Positions 63,688 to 64,000 of a stretch of DNA of 64,000 bases are shown piece after piece. A model generated the notes under the pieces. The model saw nothing but the letters and a program-made list of their open reading frames with translations, had not been told where the DNA came from and did no database searches. A program made the translations under genes and the position numbers. The DNA is from Larimichthys crocea (lineage: Eukaryota; Chordata; Actinopteri; Sciaenidae), in the NCBI RefSeq assembly GCF_000972845.2, contig NC_040012.1:13480636-13544635 (forward strand), given 5' to 3'. Numbering within the stretch: the stretch's first letter is position 1; every line of letters begins with the position of its first letter.

Positions 63688-64000
63688 CTGAACAGAAATA
63701 TTGCAATTTATAATATTGCACAATCAGACCACAGTTAACACCATCATGTTGGTTTAAATTTACTACAATGAGCACATTACGTTAAGGTCACCAAACTAGT
63801 TATAATTACAGGAGCTGCACAAAGTCTACAAAACACACATTAGTACATGCAACACCTCTTTGCTTTGTGCCTTATTTCTTTTAACAATTACTACAAAATG
63901 GTAGTAAAGAAGTAGACCACAACAACAGACCTGTTCATTTACGCCTCCCTGCAGCATCACCCTTACTTAAAGTTATCTAAAAGTCAAGGCAAGCTTAACG

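Overview
The window looks like nuclear DNA of a ray-finned fish, probably a percomorph. It is AT-rich and almost free of long open frames, with abundant CA, GA and AT microsatellites and several interspersed repeats of kinds common in teleosts. There is no operon structure, no rRNA or tRNA, and no CRISPR array. The only gene I can name is pbx1, the TALE homeodomain transcription factor Pre-B-cell leukemia homeobox 1, on the minus strand. I cannot tell the pbx1a and pbx1b paralogues apart.

Layout by coordinate. (1) 1-77: 5' part of pbx1 coding exon 3, cut by the window edge. (2) 78-33584: a very large intron 2 (about 33.5 kb) with microsatellites, a decayed Tc1-like transposase fragment, several teleost repeats, and many unique blocks rich in homeodomain, POU and PBX-MEIS/PREP motifs, which look like candidate enhancers. 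(3) 33585-33658: exon 2. (4) 33659-34460: intron 1. (5) 34461-34645: coding exon 1. (6) 34646 to about 35400: 5' leader and candidate promoter, with a TGATTGAC site, a CCAAT box and a GC box on the gene's strand. (7) About 35400-62300: upstream intergenic DNA with repeats, one strong CTCF-type motif at 59354-59370, and further enhancer-like blocks. (8) 62359-63687: three weak candidate exons of an unidentified minus-strand gene.

The three pbx1 exons encode the unstructured N-terminus and the first half of the PBC-A domain, which binds MEIS and PREP. The homeodomain exons lie outside the window. The most interesting features are these: a 3' splice site of exon 2 that reads GG instead of AG next to a 20-base homopolymer; four exact copies of the PBX-PREP decamer TGATTGACAG, two of them inside copies of one repeat family; and four homeodomain cores spaced by one helical turn at 7688-7724. 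Regulatory calls rest on motif content only. No alignment was possible, so conservation is not shown.
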